64,000 nucleotides of DNA from Baekduia alba (GCF_028416635.1 NZ_CP114013.1:3782001-3846000), one strand, 5' to 3'; shown: positions 40,574 through 49,276, counted from the stretch's first letter. Notes: generated by a model not told the origin, from the sequence alone. Program-made: numbers and translations.

Positions 40574-41545
40574 ATGCCCCGCCGCCGTCGCGCGCTGCTG
40601 GCCGCCAGCCTCGCGCTCGTCGTCGTCGCCGCCGGGTGCGGCGCCGACGACGACACCACCAACAACCGCCGCCAGACCGTCCAGCTGGCGCTCGACTTCA
40701 CGCCCAACGCCGTTCACGCGCCGCTCTACGCCGCGGTGCGCACGGGCGCCGACGCCCGCCACGGCGTCAAGCTCGTGATCCGCCAGCCGGGGTCCGGACC
40801 CGACGCGCTCAAGCTCGTCGCCGCGGGCAAGCTGGACCTCGGCGTCCTCGACATCCACGACCTCGCGATCGCCCAGCAGCAGGGGATCGACGTCGTCGGC
40901 GTCGGCGAGCTGGTCCGCAAGCCGCTCGCCGCGCTGGTGACGCGACCGGACATCGCGCGCCCGCGCGACCTCGAGGGCCACGCCGTCGGCGTGTCGGGGC
41001 TGCCGAGCGACCCCGCGTTCCTGAACGCGATGATCGCCCACGACGGCGGCGACCTCGGGCGCGTCCACCAGATCACGATCGGCTTCAACGCGGTCACCGC
41101 GATCCTCGCCAAGAAGGTCGAGGGCGCGCCCGTCTTCTGGAACGCCGAGGGCGTCGCGCTGAAGGAGCGCGGCGTGGACGTCCACGAGTTCCGCGTCGAG
41201 GACTACGGCGCGCCCGCCTATCCCGAGGTCGTCCTGGTCACCGCGCGCAGGACGCTCCAGAAGGACCCCGACAAGATCAGGGACGCGCTGCTCGCGATCC
41301 GCGACGGCGTGGCCGCCGTCGAGCGCGATCCCGCCGCGGCGACCGCGCAGATCGCCAAGGCCGCGCAGACCGACGACACGCGGTTGATCGGCGCGCAGCT
41401 CGCGGCGGTGGCGCCGATCTTCTCCCGGACGCTGAGGCTCGACCGTCCGACGCTCGACGCGTGGGCCGCCTTCGACGCGCGGCTGGGCATCGTCAAGCGG
41501 CGGCCCGACGTGCGCCGGACGTTCGCGTTCGACGTCCTGGGCTAG
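40574..41545 (+). CDS. NMT1/ThiY-like ABC substrate-binding lipoprotein
   Basis: A 323-residue lipoprotein (lipobox VAAGC near residues 18-22) with the NMT1/THI5-like fold. LALDFTPNAVHAPLYAAVRTG is close to the start of ThiY-type proteins, which bind pyrimidine precursors of thiamine. PDALKLVAAGKLDLGVLDIH, LPSDPAFLNAMIAHDGGDL and GFNAVTAILAKKVEGAPVFW follow the family pattern. No permease or ATPase gene is nearby, so it must use components encoded elsewhere. The ligand could be a pyrimidine, taurine-like or heterocyclic compound; the divergent queuosine-salvage gene raises the possibility of a deazapurine. Confidence 0.8.
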   Translation: MPRRRRALLAASLALVVVAAGCGADDDTTNNRRQTVQLALDFTPNAVHAPLYAAVRTGADARHGVKLVIRQPGSGPDALKLVAAGKLDLGVLDIHDLAIAQQQGIDVVGVGELVRKPLAALVTRPDIARPRDLEGHAVGVSGLPSDPAFLNAMIAHDGGDLGRVHQITIGFNAVTAILAKKVEGAPVFWNAEGVALKERGVDVHEFRVEDYGAPAYPEVVLVTARRTLQKDPDKIRDALLAIRDGVAAVERDPAAATAQIAKAAQTDDTRLIGAQLAAVAPIFSRTLRLDRPTLDAWAAFDARLGIVKRRPDVRRTFAFDVLG

Positions 41546-41548
41546 CAG

Positions 41549-41867
41549 CGTGCGCTGGCCGCGCAGCGCGTCGACCCCGACGCGTGGCGGCGTCGAAGTC
41601 GTCGGGCGCGACCGCCCAGCCGACCAAGGTCATGTTCCTTGCCGGCCGCCGCGGCGACCAGCCCGCCGAACGCGGTGCCGCGCGCCGCGCCGGGATCGGC
41701 GACCGCCACCAGCTCCAGGTAGGCCCCGCCCAGCGGCACGATCATGTTCGCGGTCCCCCACGCCGGATGCGCCCCTGCGGGCGCACGGCGAGCCCCGTCC
41801 GCTCGGTCAGCTCCGCGGCGGCCGCGGCCAGGTCGCCGACGGCGAGGATCGCGTGGTCGATGCGCAC
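41549..41867 (-). pseudogene. Glyoxalase-like (VOC, Glyoxalase_3-type) pseudogene
   Basis: From GTG 41867 the minus strand reads VRIDHAILAVGDLAAAAAEL and TERTGLAVRPQGR, a typical VOC start, then a frameshift near 41770 leads into WGTANMIVPLGGAYLELVAVA in another frame. A one-base deletion restores continuity (GGGCGC-ATCCGGCG). A second shift near 41625 follows AAAAGKEHDL, with VGWAVAPDDFDAAT in the third frame. The end is cut short at the convergent binding-protein gene. The order of the pieces matches the Glyoxalase_3-like family, so this is a decayed gene with at least two frameshifts. Confidence 0.75.
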
Positions 41868-41894
41868 GCGCCGGACGGCACCGGCGGCGCCCGG

Positions 41895-41900
41895 TAGGCT
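41895..41900 (+). promoter_or_regulatory. Putative -10 box (TAGGCT)
   Basis: The box ends 15 nt before the ATG at 41916, implying a very short leader. It has the same sequence as the boxes at 13944 and 16961. Confidence 0.35.
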
Positions 41901-41915
41901 CGGCCGCGCCACGCC

Positions 41916-42656
41916 ATGCCAGCGGCGACCGCGATCTTCGACGTCGACCCCTTCGGCGCGCGTGCCGCGCCCGGCACCGGCACGGCGTTCCTCGTCGTGG
42001 CCGCGTTCGTCGTCTCGTTCCTGGCGATCCGCACCAGCGCGCGCCTGACGCGCAGCGTGTCGTGGTGGCCGGGCGGCGTGGAGACCGAGGGCGGCGTCCA
42101 CCTCCACCACCTCGTGTGGGGCATCTGCATGATGATGCTCGCCGGCTTCCTGGGCTTCGCCGCGCCGCTGGAGGCGCCGTGGTGGCACGTCACCGCCGTG
42201 GTCTTCGGCGTGGGCGCCGGCTTCACGCTCGACGAGTTCGCGCTGTGGGTGAACCTGCGCGACGTCTACTGGGCCGAGCAGGGCCGCCAGTCGTTCGACG
42301 CGGTCGTCGTCGCGCTCGCGTTCGCCGCGCTCGTCGTCCTGGGCACCACGCCGTTCGGCCTCGACGACCCGGCGTCGATCGCGGGCACCGCGATCGCGGT
42401 CGTCGTCGTGCTGGGCCTGTCGATCGTCTGCGTGCTGAAGGGCCGGATCCTGCTCGGCGTCGTCGGGCTGTTCGTCCCGGTGTTCGGCGTGTTCGGCGCG
42501 GTCCGGCTCGGGCATCCGGGCTCGCTCTGGGCGCGGCGGCGCTACGCGGCCGACCAGCTCGCGCGGGCCGGCCCGCGCTACGCCGACGACGCGCCGGCGA
42601 TCCGCTGGCAGCGGCGGATCGCGGATCTGGTCGCCGGCGCGCCGAGCCAGGACTAG
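41916..42656 (+). CDS. Conserved integral membrane protein, unknown function
   Basis: A 246-residue protein with about six TM helices: near 23-40, 68-83, 90-105, 130-147, 155-175 and 180-197. Conserved-looking polar motifs lie between helices: GGVHLHHLVWGICMMMLAG with three His, and FTLDEFALWVNLRDVYWAEQ with acidic and aromatic residues. These could form a metal or haem site in the membrane, which is speculation. It has a TAGGCT box upstream and is flanked by two pseudogenes, so the region looks like one being pared down. Its stop lies in a CTAGCTAGCTAG run. Confidence 0.65.
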   Translation: MPAATAIFDVDPFGARAAPGTGTAFLVVAAFVVSFLAIRTSARLTRSVSWWPGGVETEGGVHLHHLVWGICMMMLAGFLGFAAPLEAPWWHVTAVVFGVGAGFTLDEFALWVNLRDVYWAEQGRQSFDAVVVALAFAALVVLGTTPFGLDDPASIAGTAIAVVVVLGLSIVCVLKGRILLGVVGLFVPVFGVFGAVRLGHPGSLWARRRYAADQLARAGPRYADDAPAIRWQRRIADLVAGAPSQD

Positions 42657-42950
42657 CTAGCTAGCGCTCCAGGCGCGACGCGGCCTCGACCAGCCAGGAC
42701 GGCGGCCGCCAGCGCGACCGCGCCGCGGACGCTGTTGCGCCACCACACCGAGCGCATCGAGGCGTGGGCCGCGAGCTCCTGGCGCGTCCCGGTCAGACGA
42801 GGAACGCGACCGTCCCGAAGGCCACGACGATCGACGCCTGGCGGTCGTCCCACCACAGGCTCGCGATGGCGAACACGGCCGGCAGGACGAGCGCCGTCCG
42901 CAACCCGCCGCGCAGTGCGACATGCGCCGGGGTCGTGGACGCGCAAGGCC
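42657..42950 (-). pseudogene. FUSC-family membrane protein remnant
   Basis: Three frames of the minus strand together contain a FUSC-like beginning: ALRGGLRTALVLPAVFAIAS, LWWDDRQASIVVAFGTVAFL ending in a TGA, then ARQELAAHASMRSVWWRNSV and RGAVALAAAVLA, then LVEAASRLER in a third frame and a TAG. Each switch needs a frameshift or deletion, and the internal core of the usual protein of several hundred residues is missing. The arrangement suggests a decayed transporter of the aromatic-acid exporter type. Confidence 0.55.
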
Positions 42951-42977
42951 ATCAGGTCGATGTTCGCAGGACGGCGC

Positions 42978-44564
42978 CTACATGCGGAAGACGCCGTAGC
43001 CGACCGGCTCCAGCGGCGCGTTGGCGCACGCGGCCAGCGCGCGCGACAGGACCGTGCGCGTGTCGCGCGGGTCGATCACCCCGTCGTCCCACAGGCGGGC
43101 GGTCGAGTACCACGGCAGCCCCTGCTGGTCGTACTGCTCCTTGAGCTGGGCGCCGACCTCCGCCTGGCCGACCTCGGTCATGACCGTCGCCGCCTGCTCG
43201 CCGCCCATGACGCTGATCCGCGCGTTGGGCCACATGAACAGGAACCGCGGCGAGTAGGCGCGGCCGCACATCCCGTAGTTGCCGGCGCCGAACGAGCCGC
43301 CGACGATGACGGTGATCTTGGGCACGCGCGCGGTCGCGACGGCGGTGACGAGCTTCGCGCCGTCCTTGGCGATGCCGCCCGCCTCGTAGTCCTTGCCCAC
43401 CATGAACCCGGAGATGTTCTGGAAGAACAGGATCGGGATCTCGCGGCGGTCGCAGAGCTCGATGAAGTGCGCGGCCTTCAGCGACGACTCGCTGAACAGG
43501 ATCCCGTTGTTGGCGATGATCCCGACCGGGTGGCCGTCGAGGTGCGCGAAGGCGGTGACGACCGTCGTGCCGTACAGCTCCTTGAACTCGTGCAGCTCGC
43601 CGCCGTCGACGACGCGGCGCAGGAGGTCGCGGGCGTCGTAGGGCGTGCGCGCGTCGGTCGGGACGACGTCGAGGAGCGTGTCGGCGTCCTCGAGCGGCGG
43701 GCGCGGCGCGGCGCGCTGCCACGGCGGCGTCGCGTCGGGCGGGAGCGTCGCGACGATCGAGCGCACGATCTCCAGCGCGTGGTCGTCGTCCTCGGCGAGG
43801 TGGTCGACGACGCCGGAGGTGCGCGCGTGGACGTCGCCGCCGCCCAGCTCCTCGGCGGTGACGACCTCGCCGGTCGCGGCCTTCACCAGCGGCGGGCCGC
43901 CGAGGAAGATCGTGCCCTGGTTGCGGACGATGACGGTCTCGTCGCTCATCGCCGGCACGTACGCGCCACCCGCCGTGCACGACCCCATGACGCACGCGAT
44001 CTGCGGGATGCCCAGCTTGGACAGGTTGGCCTGGTTGTAGAAGATGCGGCCGAAGTGCTCGCGGTCGGGGAAGACCTCGTCCTGCATCGGCAGGAACGCG
44101 CCGCCGGAGTCCACGAGGTAGACGCAGGGCAGGCGGTTGTGCAGCGCGATCTCCTGCGCGCGCAGGTGCTTCTTGACCGTCATGGGGTAGTAGGTACCGC
44201 CCTTGACGGTGGCGTCGTTGGCAATCACGATGACTTGCCGGCCCTCGACCACGCCGATGCCGGCGACCACGCCCGCGCCGGGCGCGTCGCCGTCGTACAG
44301 CTCCTCGGCGGCGAGCGCGCTGAGCTCCAGGAACGGCGCGCCCGGATCGCAGAGGCGCTCGACGCGCTCGCGCGGCAGCAGCTTGCCGCGGTCGACGTGG
44401 CGCTGCCGCGCGCGCTCGCCGCCCCCGGCGCGGACGCGCGCGAGGCGCTCGTCCAGGTCCTCGATGAGCGCGAGATGCGCGTCGCGGCTCATGCCGCCTA
44501 CCGCTTGCGGGCGCTCTGCGCGAGTCATGCGGCCTACCGTTTGCGAGCGCTCTGCGCGAGTCAT
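42978..44564 (-). CDS. Acyl-CoA carboxylase carboxyltransferase (beta) subunit
   Basis: A 528-residue carboxyltransferase of the methylcrotonyl/acyl-CoA carboxylase class. Two crotonase-like halves are visible: [57 protein letters not shown], and in the second half [47 protein letters not shown]. It transfers CO2 from biotin on the alpha subunit to the acyl-CoA. The gene overlaps alpha by 4 nt (ATGA). The 5' end is a tandem duplication: ATGs at 44564, 44528 and 44492 are spaced 36 nt apart; the protein from 44492 ([17 protein letters not shown]) would be 504 residues and looks closest to the family. Confidence 0.9.
   Translation of the reverse strand: MTRAERSQTVGRMTRAERPQAVGGMSRDAHLALIEDLDERLARVRAGGGERARQRHVDRGKLLPRERVERLCDPGAPFLELSALAAEELYDGDAPGAGVVAGIGVVEGRQVIVIANDATVKGGTYYPMTVKKHLRAQEIALHNRLPCVYLVDSGGAFLPMQDEVFPDREHFGRIFYNQANLSKLGIPQIACVMGSCTAGGAYVPAMSDETVIVRNQGTIFLGGPPLVKAATGEVVTAEELGGGDVHARTSGVVDHLAEDDDHALEIVRSIVATLPPDATPPWQRAAPRPPLEDADTLLDVVPTDARTPYDARDLLRRVVDGGELHEFKELYGTTVVTAFAHLDGHPVGIIANNGILFSESSLKAAHFIELCDRREIPILFFQNISGFMVGKDYEAGGIAKDGAKLVTAVATARVPKITVIVGGSFGAGNYGMCGRAYSPRFLFMWPNARISVMGGEQAATVMTEVGQAEVGAQLKEQYDQQGLPWYSTARLWDDGVIDPRDTRTVLSRALAACANAPLEPVGYGVFRM
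44493..44564. repeat. 36-bp tandem duplication at the start of the carboxyltransferase gene
   Basis: Two adjacent 36-nt copies differ by only a few bases, each carrying an ATG in the same frame (44564 and 44528), so the gene has a duplicated translation-start region. The native start ATG at 44492 lies 36 nt further. Confidence 0.8.
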
Positions 44565-46438
44565 GCGGCCTCCTCGGTGTCGGCGACGACCGCGACGAGC
44601 GGCTGCTTGAGAGCGACGCGGTCGCCCGCGCTCAGCTCCAGCCCGGCGACGACGCCGTCGCACGGCGCCGCGATCGACAGCTCCATCTTCATCGACTCCA
44701 ACACGATCAGCACGTCGCCCTCCGCGACCCGGTCGCCGTTGGCGACGTTCACCGCCCAGACCGTCCCGGGCATCGGCGCCGCGAGCGAGCCGGCGAGCGC
44801 CGCCGCGCCGCTGCGCGCCTGGCGCTCGGTCCGGACCTCGAGGTGGTGGCCGTCGCGGAAGACGCTGACCGCCGCGTCGCCGGCGGCGATCGCGTAGCGG
44901 CGCGTGACCCCGTCGAGCGTGACGAGCCAGTGGCCGTCCGCGCCGGCGGGGCGCAGCGCGGCGCCCTCCCACCGGCGATCGCCGATCGTCACCGTGCCGT
45001 CGCCCACGCGGGCCTCGCCGAGGTCGTCCAGCGGGCGGCGCCACGGCCCGGCGGGCCTTGGCGTTCCGGCGGCGACGAGCATCGCGGCGGCGGCGAGGTC
45101 GTCCGGCGGCGCGACGGCGAGCTCCTCCAGCACCCGCTCCAGCAGGCCCGTGTCCTGCTCGCCGGCGCGGACGTCGGCGCGCGCGAGCAGCGCGCGGCTG
45201 AAGGCGGCGTTGGTCGTCACGCCCGCGATCGCGTAGGTCGCCAGCGCACGGTCCAGGCGATCCAGGGCGGTCGCGCGGTCCGGGCCGTGGGCGATGACCT
45301 TGGCCAGCATCGGGTCGTAGGACGTGCCGACCTCGCTGCCCTCCCGGATGCCGGAGTCGACCCGTACGCCTTCGCCCCGCGGCTCCGCGTAGACCCGGAC
45401 GGTCCCCGTCGCGGGGAGGAACCCCGCCGCTGGGTCCTCGGCGTACAGCCGCGCCTCGACCGCGTGGCCGCGCGGGACGAGCGCGTCCTGGTCGAGCGCC
45501 AGCGGCTCGCCGGCCGCGACGCGCAGCTGCTGCTCGACCAGGTCCAACCCGTACACCAACTCGGTCACCGGATGCTCGACCTGCAACCGCGTGTTCATCT
45601 CCAAGAAGTAGTACTTGGACGCGTCGCCGGTGGCGATGAACTCGACGGTGCCGACGCCCTCGTACTCGCAGGCGCGCGCGAGCGCGACCGCGGCCTCGCC
45701 CATGCGCGCCCGCAGCTCAGGGCCGACGGCCGGCGAGGGCGCCTCCTCGACGACCTTCTGGTGGCGCCGCTGCAGCGAGCACTCGCGCTCGCCGAGGTGC
45801 ACGACCGTGCCGTGGGCGTCGGCCAGCACCTGGATCTCGAGGTGGCGCGGGCGCTCCAGGTAGCGCTCGACGATCACGCGGTCGTCGCCGAAGGCGGCCA
45901 GCGCCTCGCGCTGGGCGGCGGCCGTCGCCGCCTCCAGCTCCCCGGCGGCGCGTACCACGCGCATGCCCTTGCCGCCCCCGCCCGCCACGGCCTTGACGAT
46001 GAGAGGGAACCCGCCCGCCCAGCCGCCGCCGTCGCCGTCGCCGGCCGGCACGACCGGGACGCCGGCGGCCGCCGCCGCGTCCTTGGCCGCGCCCTTGTCG
46101 CCCATCAGCTCGATCGCGGCCGGCGGCGGCCCGATCCACACCAGCCCCGCGTCGGCGACCGCGCGCGCGAACGCCGCGTTCTCGCTCAGGAACCCGTAGC
46201 CGGGATGGACCGACCGCGCGCCCGCCGCCCGCGCCGCGCGCAGCAGCTCGTCGGCGTCGAGGTAGGACTCGATCGCCACCACCACGTCGGTCGCGTCGGC
46301 GTGCGCCGCGACGGCGTCGGCGTCCGTCACGACCCCCACGGTTGCCAGCCCCAGGTCGCGCGCCGTCCGCGCGACGCGGATCGCGATCTCGCCGCGGTTG
46401 GCGATCAGGACCGGGCTCAGCGCGCGCAGGCCGCTCAC
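44561..46438 (-). CDS. Acyl-CoA carboxylase biotin carboxylase/biotin carrier (alpha) subunit
   Basis: A 625-residue protein: biotin carboxylase ([66 protein letters not shown]), a middle linker, and a C-terminal biotin carrier domain with LESMKMEL (biotin Lys). It uses ATP and bicarbonate to charge biotin, then the beta subunit carboxylates an acyl-CoA. Start GTG 46438 overlaps the HMG-CoA lyase stop (GTGA). With HMG-CoA lyase and an acyl-CoA dehydrogenase in the same operon, methylcrotonyl-CoA from leucine is the most likely substrate. Confidence 0.92.
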   Translation of the reverse strand: MSGLRALSPVLIANRGEIAIRVARTARDLGLATVGVVTDADAVAAHADATDVVVAIESYLDADELLRAARAAGARSVHPGYGFLSENAAFARAVADAGLVWIGPPPAAIELMGDKGAAKDAAAAAGVPVVPAGDGDGGGWAGGFPLIVKAVAGGGGKGMRVVRAAGELEAATAAAQREALAAFGDDRVIVERYLERPRHLEIQVLADAHGTVVHLGERECSLQRRHQKVVEEAPSPAVGPELRARMGEAAVALARACEYEGVGTVEFIATGDASKYYFLEMNTRLQVEHPVTELVYGLDLVEQQLRVAAGEPLALDQDALVPRGHAVEARLYAEDPAAGFLPATGTVRVYAEPRGEGVRVDSGIREGSEVGTSYDPMLAKVIAHGPDRATALDRLDRALATYAIAGVTTNAAFSRALLARADVRAGEQDTGLLERVLEELAVAPPDDLAAAAMLVAAGTPRPAGPWRRPLDDLGEARVGDGTVTIGDRRWEGAALRPAGADGHWLVTLDGVTRRYAIAAGDAAVSVFRDGHHLEVRTERQARSGAAALAGSLAAPMPGTVWAVNVANGDRVAEGDVLIVLESMKMELSIAAPCDGVVAGLELSAGDRVALKQPLVAVVADTEEAA

Positions 46439-47358
46439 CGCGCGTCCCGCCAGTCCACGGGCCCCGCGACCAGCGTGTGGCTGCCCAGCGGCCGGCCGAG
46501 GACGTCGCGGGCCGCGCGCGCGGCGACGAGCAGCGCCTCCAGGTCGATCCCGGTCGCGATCCCCATCTCGTGCAGCATCGACACCAGGTCCTCGGTCGCG
46601 ATGTTCCCGGTCGCGCCCGCCGGGACCGGGCAGCCGCCGAGCTCGCCGAACGAGGACTCGAACGACGCGCACCCCGCCTCCAGCGCCGCGTAGACGTTCG
46701 CCAGCCCCTGCCCGCGCGTGTTGTGGAAGTGCGCGGTCAGCTCGACGTCGTCACCGAGCGCGCTGCGCGCCTGCCCAAAGAACTCGCGCACCTGCACGGG
46801 GTTGGCCATGCCGGTGGTGTCGCCGAAGCCGATCTCGCTCGCGCCCGCCGCGACCAGGCGCTGCGCGATCGCGAACACGCGCTCCGGCGGCACGTGGCCC
46901 TCGTATGGGCAGCCGAACGCCACGCTGACCACCGCCTCGGCGCGCAGGCCCTCGCCGACCGCGCGGCCGATCACGCGCTCCAGCCCGACGAGCGACTCCT
47001 CGATCGTGCGGTTGACGTTGGCCTTGTTGTGGGACTCGCTGGCTGACAGGAAGCAGTTGATCTCCCCGAACCGCTCCCGGTGGGCCAGCGCGTTGTCGAA
47101 CCCGCGCTCGTTGGGGATCAGCACGGTGACGTCGACGGCGTCGGGGACCCGCATCCGCTCCAGCACCGCGGCGCCGTCGGCCAGCTGCGGGATGACGTCG
47201 GCGCGGACGAACGACGTCACCTCCAGGCGCTGGACGCCGGTGGCGCCGAGCAGGTCCACCAACCGGACCTTGTCGTCGGTGGCGATGACCTCGGGCTCGT
47301 TCTGGAACCCGTCCCGGGGGCCGACCTCGCGGATCCGTGCGGACGACGGCAGCGACAT
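46435..47358 (-). CDS. Hydroxymethylglutaryl-CoA lyase
   Basis: A 307-residue TIM-barrel enzyme that splits HMG-CoA to acetoacetate and acetyl-CoA, the last step of leucine breakdown. Motifs: IREVGPRDGFQNE (metal-binding Asp), SASESHNKANVNRT, IGFGDTTGMANP, LTAHFHNTRGQGLANVYAAL (metal-binding His), and the active-site loop LGGCPVPAGATGNIATEDLV with the catalytic Cys. ATG 47358 is the only reasonable start. It lies 6 nt downstream of the acyl-CoA dehydrogenase and overlaps the carboxylase alpha gene. Confidence 0.93.
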   Translation of the reverse strand: MSLPSSARIREVGPRDGFQNEPEVIATDDKVRLVDLLGATGVQRLEVTSFVRADVIPQLADGAAVLERMRVPDAVDVTVLIPNERGFDNALAHRERFGEINCFLSASESHNKANVNRTIEESLVGLERVIGRAVGEGLRAEAVVSVAFGCPYEGHVPPERVFAIAQRLVAAGASEIGFGDTTGMANPVQVREFFGQARSALGDDVELTAHFHNTRGQGLANVYAALEAGCASFESSFGELGGCPVPAGATGNIATEDLVSMLHEMGIATGIDLEALLVAARAARDVLGRPLGSHTLVAGPVDWRDAR

Positions 47359-47364
47359 GGTGTC

Positions 47365-48498
47365 CTACGCCCCCAGCGCGCGGGCGATGACCATCTGCTG
47401 GACCTCGTCGGTGCCCTCGCCGATCGTGAGGATCTTGGCGTCGCGGTAGAAGCGGCAGACCGGGTACTCCTCGATGAAGCCGTAGCCGCCGTGGATCTGC
47501 ACGGCCTCCTCGGTGCAGCGCACCGCCAGCCGGCCCGTCTTCAGCTTCGCCTGCGCGGCGGTCAGCGTGAAGTTGCGGCCCTGGTCCTTCAGCCACGCGG
47601 CCTTGTAGGTCAGCAGGCGCGCGGCCTCGATCTCGGTCGCCATGTCCGACAGCTTGGCTTGGATGGACTGGAACTTGGAGATCGACTGGCCGAACGCCTT
47701 GCGCTCCTTGGCGTACTTCAGCGCCTCGTCCAGCGCGCCCTGCGCCAGGCCGACGCCCATCGCGGCGACGCCGATCCGGCCGATGTCCAGGATGTGGAGG
47801 AACTGCTTGAAGCCGCTCCCGCGCGGCCCGAGCAGGTTGTCCTCCGGGACGCGGCAGCCGTCGAAGGTCAGCGGCCGCGTGTCCGACGCGTTCCACCCCA
47901 TCTTGCGATACGGCGTGCCCTGCTCGTAGCCGGGCGTCCCGTTCTCGACGATGATGTTGGAGATCTGGTTCTCGCCGGTCCGGGCGGTGATCGCGACGTG
48001 GCCGGAGATCGTCGTGCCCGCGTTGGTGATGAACTGCTTCGCGCCGTCGACGACCCAGGTGTCGCCGTCCAGCGCGGCGCGCGTCTTGACGTTGCCCGCG
48101 TCGGACCCCGCCTCGGGCTCGGTCAGGCCGAAGGCCCCGAGCTTGCGCCCGGCGCAGAGGTCCGGGAGCAGGCGCTCCTTCTGGTCGTCGCTGCCGAAGA
48201 GGTAGATCGGCTGCGTGCCGAGCGACGTGTGCGCGCACATCGTGATCGCGACCGACGAGTCGATCCGCGTCAGCTCCTCGACGGCGATCGCGTACTGCAG
48301 CGAGCTCCCGCCGGCGCCGCCGACCTCCTCGGGGAACGGGATGCCCATCCACCCCAGCTCGCCCATCTTGGCGACCAGCTCGTACGGGAACGCCTTCGTG
48401 CGGTCCAGCTCCTCGGCCACCGGGGCGACCTCGCCGGTCGCGAAGTCGCGCACGGTGCGCTGCAGCAGCTGGGTGTCGTCGTCGAGGTCGAAGAGCAT
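47365..48498 (-). CDS. Acyl-CoA dehydrogenase (SCAD-like active site)
   Basis: A 377-residue flavoprotein. Motifs: FGLTEPEAGSDAGNVKTRAA (FAD/substrate), VVDGAKQFITNAGT, RIGVAAMGVGLAQGALDEAL, IHGGYGFIEEYPVCRFYRDA and the C-terminal KILTIGEGTDEVQQMVIAR. The catalytic base is Glu in IGEGT, as in SCAD/MCAD, whereas classical isovaleryl-CoA dehydrogenase has Ala or Gly there. So although the operon resembles leucine degradation, the substrate may be another short or branched acyl-CoA. It is the first gene after a TetR-type operator and is preceded by a TAGCAT box 7 nt before the ATG. Confidence 0.9.
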   Translation of the reverse strand: MLFDLDDDTQLLQRTVRDFATGEVAPVAEELDRTKAFPYELVAKMGELGWMGIPFPEEVGGAGGSSLQYAIAVEELTRIDSSVAITMCAHTSLGTQPIYLFGSDDQKERLLPDLCAGRKLGAFGLTEPEAGSDAGNVKTRAALDGDTWVVDGAKQFITNAGTTISGHVAITARTGENQISNIIVENGTPGYEQGTPYRKMGWNASDTRPLTFDGCRVPEDNLLGPRGSGFKQFLHILDIGRIGVAAMGVGLAQGALDEALKYAKERKAFGQSISKFQSIQAKLSDMATEIEAARLLTYKAAWLKDQGRNFTLTAAQAKLKTGRLAVRCTEEAVQIHGGYGFIEEYPVCRFYRDAKILTIGEGTDEVQQMVIARALGA

Positions 48499-48505
48499 GG
48501 GCGCG

Positions 48506-48511
48506 ATGCTA
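48506..48511 (-). promoter_or_regulatory. Putative -10 box (TAGCAT on the minus strand)
   Basis: The box ends 7 nt before the ATG at 48498 and sits beside the operator at 48513-48546. It suggests a leaderless transcript for the acyl-CoA dehydrogenase operon. Confidence 0.45.
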
Positions 48512-48512
48512 C

Positions 48513-48546
48513 TGAATGATCGTTCGAAGTTCGAATGACCATTCGA
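48513..48546. promoter_or_regulatory. Double TetR-type operator in the divergent promoter
   Basis: Two adjacent inverted repeats fill the space between the divergent -10 boxes: TGAATGATCGTTCGA (48513-48527, imperfect) and TCGAATG-AC-CATTCGA (48531-48546, perfect 7-bp arms). Such GAATG...CATTC sites are typical for TetR-family repressors of acyl-CoA catabolism. Binding would block both promoters, so the regulator should repress itself and the operon. Confidence 0.7.
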
Positions 48547-48552
48547 TAGAGT
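48547..48552 (+). promoter_or_regulatory. Putative -10 box (TAGAGT) of the tetR-like gene
   Basis: The box ends 8 nt before the ATG at 48561, with the operator directly upstream. No ribosome site lies between. Confidence 0.45.
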
Positions 48553-48560
48553 CCGCGGCG

Positions 48561-49163
48561 ATGCCGACGCGGCCCGACCGCCCCGCGCTCCGCGCGCGCT
48601 ACGACCGCCGCCGGGCCGAGGTCGTCGTGGGCGCCGCGCGCGTCTTCGCCGAGCGCGGCTACGACCAGACCAGCGTCCCGCAGCTCGCCGAGGAGCTCGG
48701 GATCGCCGCGGGCAGCCTGTACCACTACTTCGGCGGCAAGGAGCAGCTGCTGATCGCGATCTGCGACCAGCTGATGGACCCGCTGCTCGGCGAGGCGCGC
48801 GCGGTGCTGGCCGACGAGGACGCCGACGCCGGCGACCAGCTGCGCGCGCTCGTCCGGCTGTGGGTCGGCCACGTGATCGCCCACCGCGACCACATGCTGG
48901 TGTTCCTGCAGGAGCGCCACGTCATCGACCACGGCGACCAGTGGGCCGAGGTCCGGCGCGGCCGCAAGCAGTTCGAGCAGCTCGTCGAAGGGCTGCTGGC
49001 GCGGATCGACGCCGAGGGCCGCGCCCGCCTGGGCGACGCGCGGCTGACGCTCTCGGCGCTGCTCGGCATGGTCAACCACACCGCGCAGTGGTACCGGCCG
49101 CGCGGCCGCCTGGACGCCGACGCGATCGCCGACGGCTACGTCGACCTCGTGCTCGCGGGGTAG
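48561..49163 (+). CDS. TetR-family transcriptional regulator
   Basis: A 200-residue repressor with the TetR helix-turn-helix AARVFAERGYDQTSVPQLAE followed by LGIAAGSLYHYFGGKEQLL. The C-terminal ligand-binding domain is helical (VRLWVGHVIAHRDHMLVFLQ, ending WYRPRGRLDADAIADGYVD). It is divergent from the acyl-CoA dehydrogenase operon and shares the double operator with it, so acyl-CoA esters are plausible ligands. An upstream ATG at 48516 lies inside the operator and is not used. Confidence 0.93.
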   Translation: MPTRPDRPALRARYDRRRAEVVVGAARVFAERGYDQTSVPQLAEELGIAAGSLYHYFGGKEQLLIAICDQLMDPLLGEARAVLADEDADAGDQLRALVRLWVGHVIAHRDHMLVFLQERHVIDHGDQWAEVRRGRKQFEQLVEGLLARIDAEGRARLGDARLTLSALLGMVNHTAQWYRPRGRLDADAIADGYVDLVLAG

Positions 49164-49227
49164 TCAGCGCAGAGCGGGCTCGCGCTCAGCGGGGCGCGCT
49201 CGTGGCGGGCGGTTCGGCCCGAATCGC

Positions 49228-49276
49228 GATGTGTGTCGAGTGGTGGTCCTCTATGGACCACCAGTCGACACGCATC
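49228..49276. repeat. Large near-perfect palindrome (22-bp arms)
   Basis: Arms at 49228-49249 and 49255-49276 are complementary except for two mismatches, with a 5-nt loop (TCTAT). The stop codon of the DyP remnant lies in the loop. It could be a strong bidirectional terminator, a REP/MITE-type element, or the scar of an insertion that truncated the gene. Confidence 0.7.

Noticed and set aside
48516-48560. Upstream ATG extension of the TetR gene
   Set aside because: It lies within the operator, has no ribosome site, and adds 15 residues not typical of the family.
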